64,000 bases of DNA, from NCBI GenBank assembly GCA_000349905.1, contig KB722754.1:186001-250000 (forward strand). The letters run 5' to 3'. Below, piece by piece: positions 59,195-64,000 of the stretch; position 1 is the first letter of the stretch; each line of letters starts with the position of its first letter. The notes under the pieces were generated by a model that saw only the letters and a list, made by a program, of their open reading frames with translations, was not told the origin of the DNA and ran no database searches. The stretch is from Volvariella volvacea V23. Its lineage: Eukaryota; Basidiomycota; Agaricomycetes; Agaricales; Pluteaceae. Both the position numbers and the translations under genes were made by a program.

Positions 59195-61451
59195 ATGGCA
59201 ACGAAAGAGGATCAAGAAGTGCTTCGGTTGTTGGTTCAGCACGTCGCGAGAGGATTTTATGAACCCAAATTTGTGATCATCTTGGACCAGCTCGCCCGGT
59301 ATCCGGTGTAAGTGTGATTCTGAGAGTTCTCTCTTCCTGCACCCTGTTCCTTTTTCTTTCCTCTGAGGGAGTGCTGTGAGGGCATTTTCATTGGCTTTTT
59401 TTTTTCTTTCCGTCTCCCCTCCCATGTTCTCACCTTCTCCCACTTCGCCCTTTGCCACTCCCTTCGCCACAGCTATTTATCACACTTGCTGATCTCGTGG
59501 ACAAACCAGTCTTAAAGACGATGATTTGGCGGGTAAAATGGGCTTACAGCCGAAAGAGCTGAATAAGATCATTGCTGTACTGGCCAATGATTCATTGGTA
59601 AAAGTGTGAGTACACGCCTTGTGTCTTCCTGCTCCTTTCCTAGTGCTCAAAATCGTACTTTTGGGTTCCTTCCATACCTTCCCAATGTCCCCAATATCCC
59701 TTCCTTCGTGCTCTACCCCAAATCCGCGCCGCATCTCGACACGGCGCGCCACTATCAAGTTACCGACAAAATGAGCTCAAAGAAGGCGCACAACGATCCG
59801 TCGGAAGACAGTACTACTACATCGATTACGAGCACTTTTGCAACGTGGTGAAATGGAGGGTTGCAAAGATGCGGCAAAAGATTGATTCTACGCTTCGCAA
59901 CGTGAGTTTTTCCCCTTTGCCCGTCTGCATGCAATGCAATGCATCCCTTTCCTACCCTTTCCCTTTTCTCTCCCACGGATGCCAACCCGCCCCTTCCTCT
60001 CTGTCTCTTTTCTTCCGCTTCCCAATGTTCCGCTGCTTATGCCATGGCTTTGCGTTTGTAGGAACTGGATAACAAAGGATACATCTGCCCTCAGTGCAAA
60101 CATGCATACTCACCGCTGGACGTTGACAAGCTGATGGACTTTACAAGAGGATGCCTGGTGTGCGAGATTTGCAAGGCGGAGGTGATAGACAACGAGAACG
60201 CGGAGAACGTGGTGGGGAGTAAAGACAGGATGCAGAGGTTTAACCACCAAATGCGGTTTATACGCGAGGGGCTACAGAAGAGCGAAGCGATGGTGCTGCC
60301 TTCGTAAGTTTCCTTCCTCTTTTTCTCTTTTTAGGCGTTGCATGTTTATCGTTGTGCAGGTTTGACGTCGCGGGATGGGTCAAGAGCAATACCACAGAAT
60401 CGGATAAATCGAAAGCAGTCCAGTCCAATGGCGGAGTCAAAATCGCAGGTTCAGATCCCTCCAAGAAGGTGGACGAGGGCATCGGTGTTCTTATATCTAT
60501 GGACAAAGACGAGGCCACGCAGAAACAAGAGAGAGATGCCCTTGCAGAGGCGAAGAGACAGCAGAATGCGCTGCCGTCGTGGCATTTGAAGAGTACGATC
60601 ACGGGCGATTTGACAGCGCTGGGCGTGAAGGAACACGCGAGAGCGGAGGGCGCCATCTCGAGCTCCAGTGCCGCGGCGGCGGCTTCGCAAGATGAGCTGC
60701 TAAGAGGGCTGGGTGTTTCAGGAGGAGGGAAACTGGGTGGTCAGAGTCAGGCGCAGACGAATGGGTTTGCGAGCACGAGTGTGGTGGAGGATGTGAAGCC
60801 GACGATAAACCATGAAGCGGACTGTGAGCTTGCCCTTTTGCCTTGATGGTGCTGGGTATTGATGGTTTTGGATCTTTTAGATTATGATCAGTATTATGCC
60901 TCGCTTGCGGCATCGGCGACGGTGTCGACGCAGCCTACCCCAACGGCTACTGGTCTCAGTGCACAAGGAAGTTCAGATTTCGGGGATCTGGCATACGAAG
61001 AGGAGGAAGATAAGAAGCCGTCTATCGAGTACCTGGACTCATTGAACGAATATAGGAAACGATCAAGATCGAGGGATGATGACGGACAAGCGGCGAAGAA
61101 GAAGCAGGTTAAAGTTGAGAATGGGAGTGGCGCTAGTGCTGGGCTGTATGGAGCGAGCGGGTATGATCTTGGGCCAGGGATGAATGGGTACACGATGGAC
61201 GGCGGGATCGAAGGGTTGCCGGATGGGGCGGTTGCTGTTGACGATATGCAACCACCGGCGGCGGATGATGATCCTCTTGTGTACGGTGCGTATAGGTTGC
61301 CTGGGCCTTGTGGCTTACTGCTGACGGGTGCTTTTCATGAGTAGTTAATGGAACGCCTAAGCCTTACTCGTTGATAACGGAGGAAGACCACGATTTGATG
61401 ACGCCAGAAGAATACACGGCTTACTTTGAAGTCGTTCAAGCCCGGTCATAG
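59195..61451 (+). CDS. TFA1: Transcription initiation factor TFIIE, alpha subunit
   Basis: Seven exons, 59195-59307, 59510-59605, 59760-59901, 60062-60303, 60360-60823, 60881-61285 and 61345-61451, give 522 aa. The N-terminal extended winged helix (MATKEDQEVLRLLVQHVARG, LAGKMGLQPKELNKIIAVLA, QYYYIDYEHFCNVVKWRVAK) leads to the zinc ribbon ICPQCKHAYSPLDVDKL and GCLVCEICKAEV (two CxxC pairs). The middle is Ala/Ser-rich. The C-terminus is acidic (LAYEEEEDKK) and closes with PKPYSLITEEDHDLMTPEEY. The subunit recruits and stimulates TFIIH at RNA polymerase II promoters in the nucleus. Length and order match fungal Tfa1. All splice phases fit. Essential housekeeping gene. Confidence 0.96.
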
Positions 61452-62508
61452 TGGTTTCGTACCAAGTGGTTCTTCCTCTACCCTACTCACTCCCCGTCTC
61501 CTGTTACATTACCTTCATGAGTGTGTTGGCCATTGTGCTCACGTCGTTGCAGCACACTATCCTCCCTCACCAAGCGCATTCACCTATCTGCTTCACTCCG
61601 CCCTTTACTCCCCCTCGTCCCTTGTTGACACCCGCCCCCTTTTGTTCGCATCCAACCCATCCCTACACTTGTCCGCTCCCGGAAGTTGCTTCTGGAACGC
61701 TACCTTCGTAGTATCACAGCTTCGGGTCACTTGCTATGTACTATAGGGATCTACAGTATGATTATTGGATACGCATACACATACATACTTATACACCACT
61801 CACGGTCACCCATCCCATTCCTAGTCCACTCCACGATGGCCGCTCATCAGCGTTGCTGGTGGGCCGCGTGCTGTACTGGTTCTTTGCTGAGGTTGGTTGG
61901 TTGGTCTACCCTATATTAAAAGCTCGTTATTTGACATATGCGTTTTCTACATGTTCGAGTTGAACGTTTTGATCTTTGCTTTCCTGTATTCTTGGAGTCT
62001 GCTCGGTGTGTTGTATACTAGGTATGTTGGTTGCACGTACGTTACGCCCCTACGTTTATGAATGTGGTTGATGCCAACTGTATATAATTTAGCTCCAGCC
62101 CCACCTCCATTGTCAACTCTCACCATGTCGGGGTCCATAAATTTGGGAATCAGCTTTGCATATTGTAACATAGTGTCGCAGGCGAGGATATCCAATTGAA
62201 CAGTTTCCCAGAAAGAGTAAGTGTAATGGCTACTGCCGGATATAGCATAGTGGAGCGAATATGCTCGTAATTGCCATGAATGGGATGGGAATGAACATAG
62301 TGCAGGCTTTGGAGAGACGTACGTTGATCTCTAACGGGGCAATGTTGAAGGGGGTTGGAGGCTGAAGCGCCGAATATCGATGAGTAGTTTGGATTTGGGA
62401 TGTACGGCTGGAATAGGTGCTTGCCCCACACGGCGCGCTTTATTTATGCGTGTATGGGTCAATGCAGCATGTTGCAACTTTTTACCGAACCAATCTACAG
62501 GTTTATAC
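61452..62508. other. Intergenic spacer
   Basis: 1.06 kb with only short frames. It holds the TFIIE 3' flank and the promoter region of type A copy 5. No gene recognised. Confidence 0.5.
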
Positions 62509-64000
62509 ATGGAAGACAAAACCTCACTCTCACCAATCGAGCGCTGTCCCAACGAAATCCTTTCTCGCATCTACCACTTCATAGCCCAACAAAACCCCGT
62601 TCCAAGGAAAAGAGACGCCCGTGCATTACGACTCACATGCCGCCATCTCAACGTCTTCTTCACGCAATATTCCATTAGCAGAGTTGAGTTCTCTTGGAGC
62701 GTTGAAGAGATCCCCACAGGTCTCTCGATACGCGAGCGTGCATTTCGACAGATGGTAGCTCCAGCGCCCAAGGTCTTCATACCCTTTGCCTCCTACGTTA
62801 CCGTCTATTTCTTCGGCTTTAATCGATGCAGGCAGGAACTGCAGACACCCCAGGTCGCACGTGACCTCATTGGTCAACTAGAACCTTTTTGGGATGAGAT
62901 CAGGCGGTACGAATCCTTGAAGCACCTCGAAGTTCATTGGTCTGATTCTGGGGCTGGGGAAGGTCCAGAGAGACCAATTTACCAGATCGTCGCAGATAAA
63001 CTATTTCGGACAGTTCAACAGGCCACGAATTTCAAGCTTCAAAGACTCTCTTGGTTCGTGCCGTATGCGCTTCGATTAGATCCACTCGTGCCGGAATCGT
63101 TTCAATCGACACTTGGGTTACAAGAGCTGTACGTTGACGGTTATTACGATAGCGAACATCCACGTAGCCAGGAGTCCACTGCGCCCACGATCTCATTGTT
63201 AGGCGACCTCGTCCTCCGTAACCCCTCCCTTCGTTCTATATCACTGCATAGCGACTCCCCATATATAATTTGTAAGTGGGAGGATATGTTCCCTGCCCAA
63301 GTCGATCAACTTGCCGTCGAGAAAATTGAAGTTGAAGGATACTTCACTGGATTGCCGTCGATGTCTCCAATATCCTGTCCAACGTTTCCAAAGGTACCCT
63401 TCCTCAAGGAGCTCAACATCAGCAACCCTCAACGCCTCTATCGGCAGTTTGGGTTAAATCTCGATGCCTTATGGATCGTGCTCAAAAATTCATCGACTCG
63501 GCTCTCAAAGCTCACGCTCACATATGGTCTCTCGGACGTGCTTGGGGAATATCTACAGTCCTATAGTGGCTTATCGCATTGGGACAGCAAAATATGCCTT
63601 CCCTCTGTCACTATCAACACTAAAAGCAATCTTTCGGATCGCTTCTTGCAAAAGATCCTTCCCCATCACGCATCTTCATTAGTCGTGCTCCGTCTTAGCC
63701 CAGACCTCAAACGTGAATGGGTCAGCAATAACTCGAATTGGGAGGTATCGCAATCGATCCATCTACCTGGCCTATCTCATCTTCTTTTACCAATCTCACA
63801 ACACTCACAACCACATCTCTGCCAAGCTGGGACCTCACAGCAGAGCGGTTGCAACAATTGCTCGACTACATCACGGAAATGCCTAGACTGTCCACATTTG
63901 AGATCGAATGGCTGCACCTGGGGCTCCCAACCACCGATATCCATGTCAGCACCAGGACTAGTGGAAGAGACGATGCAGATGAGTTTAGACAGTGCATTGG
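62509..64000 (+). pseudogene. F-box-like protein, type A copy 5, one-base deletion; 3' end cut by window
   Basis: Starts at ATG 62509 (MEDKTSLSPIERCPNEILSR, then ALRLTCRHLNVFFTQYSIS) and is open with full-length homology (PTGLSIRERAFRQMVAPAPK, LSDVLGEYLQSYSGLSHW, SDRFLQKILPHHASSLVV) to NSNWE at about 63744. There the family reads NWEGIAINP, but the sequence TGGGAGGTATCG lacks one base. The following homology (GIAIDPSTWPISSSFTNLTT, LTAERLQQLLDYITEMPRL) lies in the next frame up to the window end. Apart from this lesion it is the best-preserved type A copy, with an intact start. A single sequencing error would make it a functional gene, so the call depends on read support. Confidence 0.75.

Overview
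The window is nuclear DNA from a mushroom-forming fungus (Agaricomycetes). Genes are split by many introns of about 50-65 nt with GT..AG ends. The CLF1, TFIIE-alpha and Zn2Cys6 proteins resemble basidiomycete family members. The accessory genes (NACHT ATPase, large F-box-like families, P450, flavin monooxygenase) are typical of Agaricomycetes. All calls come from reading the sequence and reconstructing exons by hand; no database was searched.

Layout. 1-4156 (-): a large two-RRM RNA-binding protein running off the left edge. 4157-9837: a long stretch with no recognisable gene. 9838-12775 (+): splicing factor CLF1, containing a 100-N assembly gap. 13159-14771 (+): a cysteine-rich protein of unknown function. 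15648-18853 (+): a small tandem group of 'type B' F-box-like genes (one intact, one relic, one pseudogene). 18971-21232 (-): a cytochrome P450, convergent with that group. 22084-23516 (-): a predicted secreted protein. 23517-29691: a second long gene-poor stretch. 29692-31135 (+): a Zn2Cys6 regulator. 32371-33727 (+): mitochondrial p32/MAM33. 34610-37135 (+): a flavin monooxygenase. 37594-42540 (+): three head-to-tail copies of a second, 'type A', F-box-like family, all broken. 42951-44220 (-): an intact type B copy. 46797-47810 (+): a candidate eIF4E-binding protein. 48534-51527 (-): a NACHT (STAND) ATPase. 52177-53875 (-): a fourth broken type A copy. 55978-58129 (+): an auxin-efflux-carrier family transporter. 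59195-61451 (+): TFIIE alpha. 62509-64000 (+): a fifth broken type A copy, cut by the window end.

How it fits together. Conserved housekeeping genes (CLF1, MAM33, TFIIE alpha, the transporter and probably the RRM protein) alternate with fast-evolving accessory blocks. The most striking pattern is the type A family. All five copies are disabled, each by different lesions: two nonsense codons, a homopolymer frameshift, a large internal deletion plus a nonsense codon, several indels, and a single-base deletion. Homology between copies still runs the full length. Three of the nonsense changes (two in the first copy, one in the third) are C:G to T:A in a CpA/TpG context, which may point to a repeat-directed or deamination-like process. 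The family surrounds a NACHT gene, so this half of the window looks like a birth-and-death recognition-gene neighbourhood.

No tRNA, rRNA, CRISPR array or intact transposon was found.
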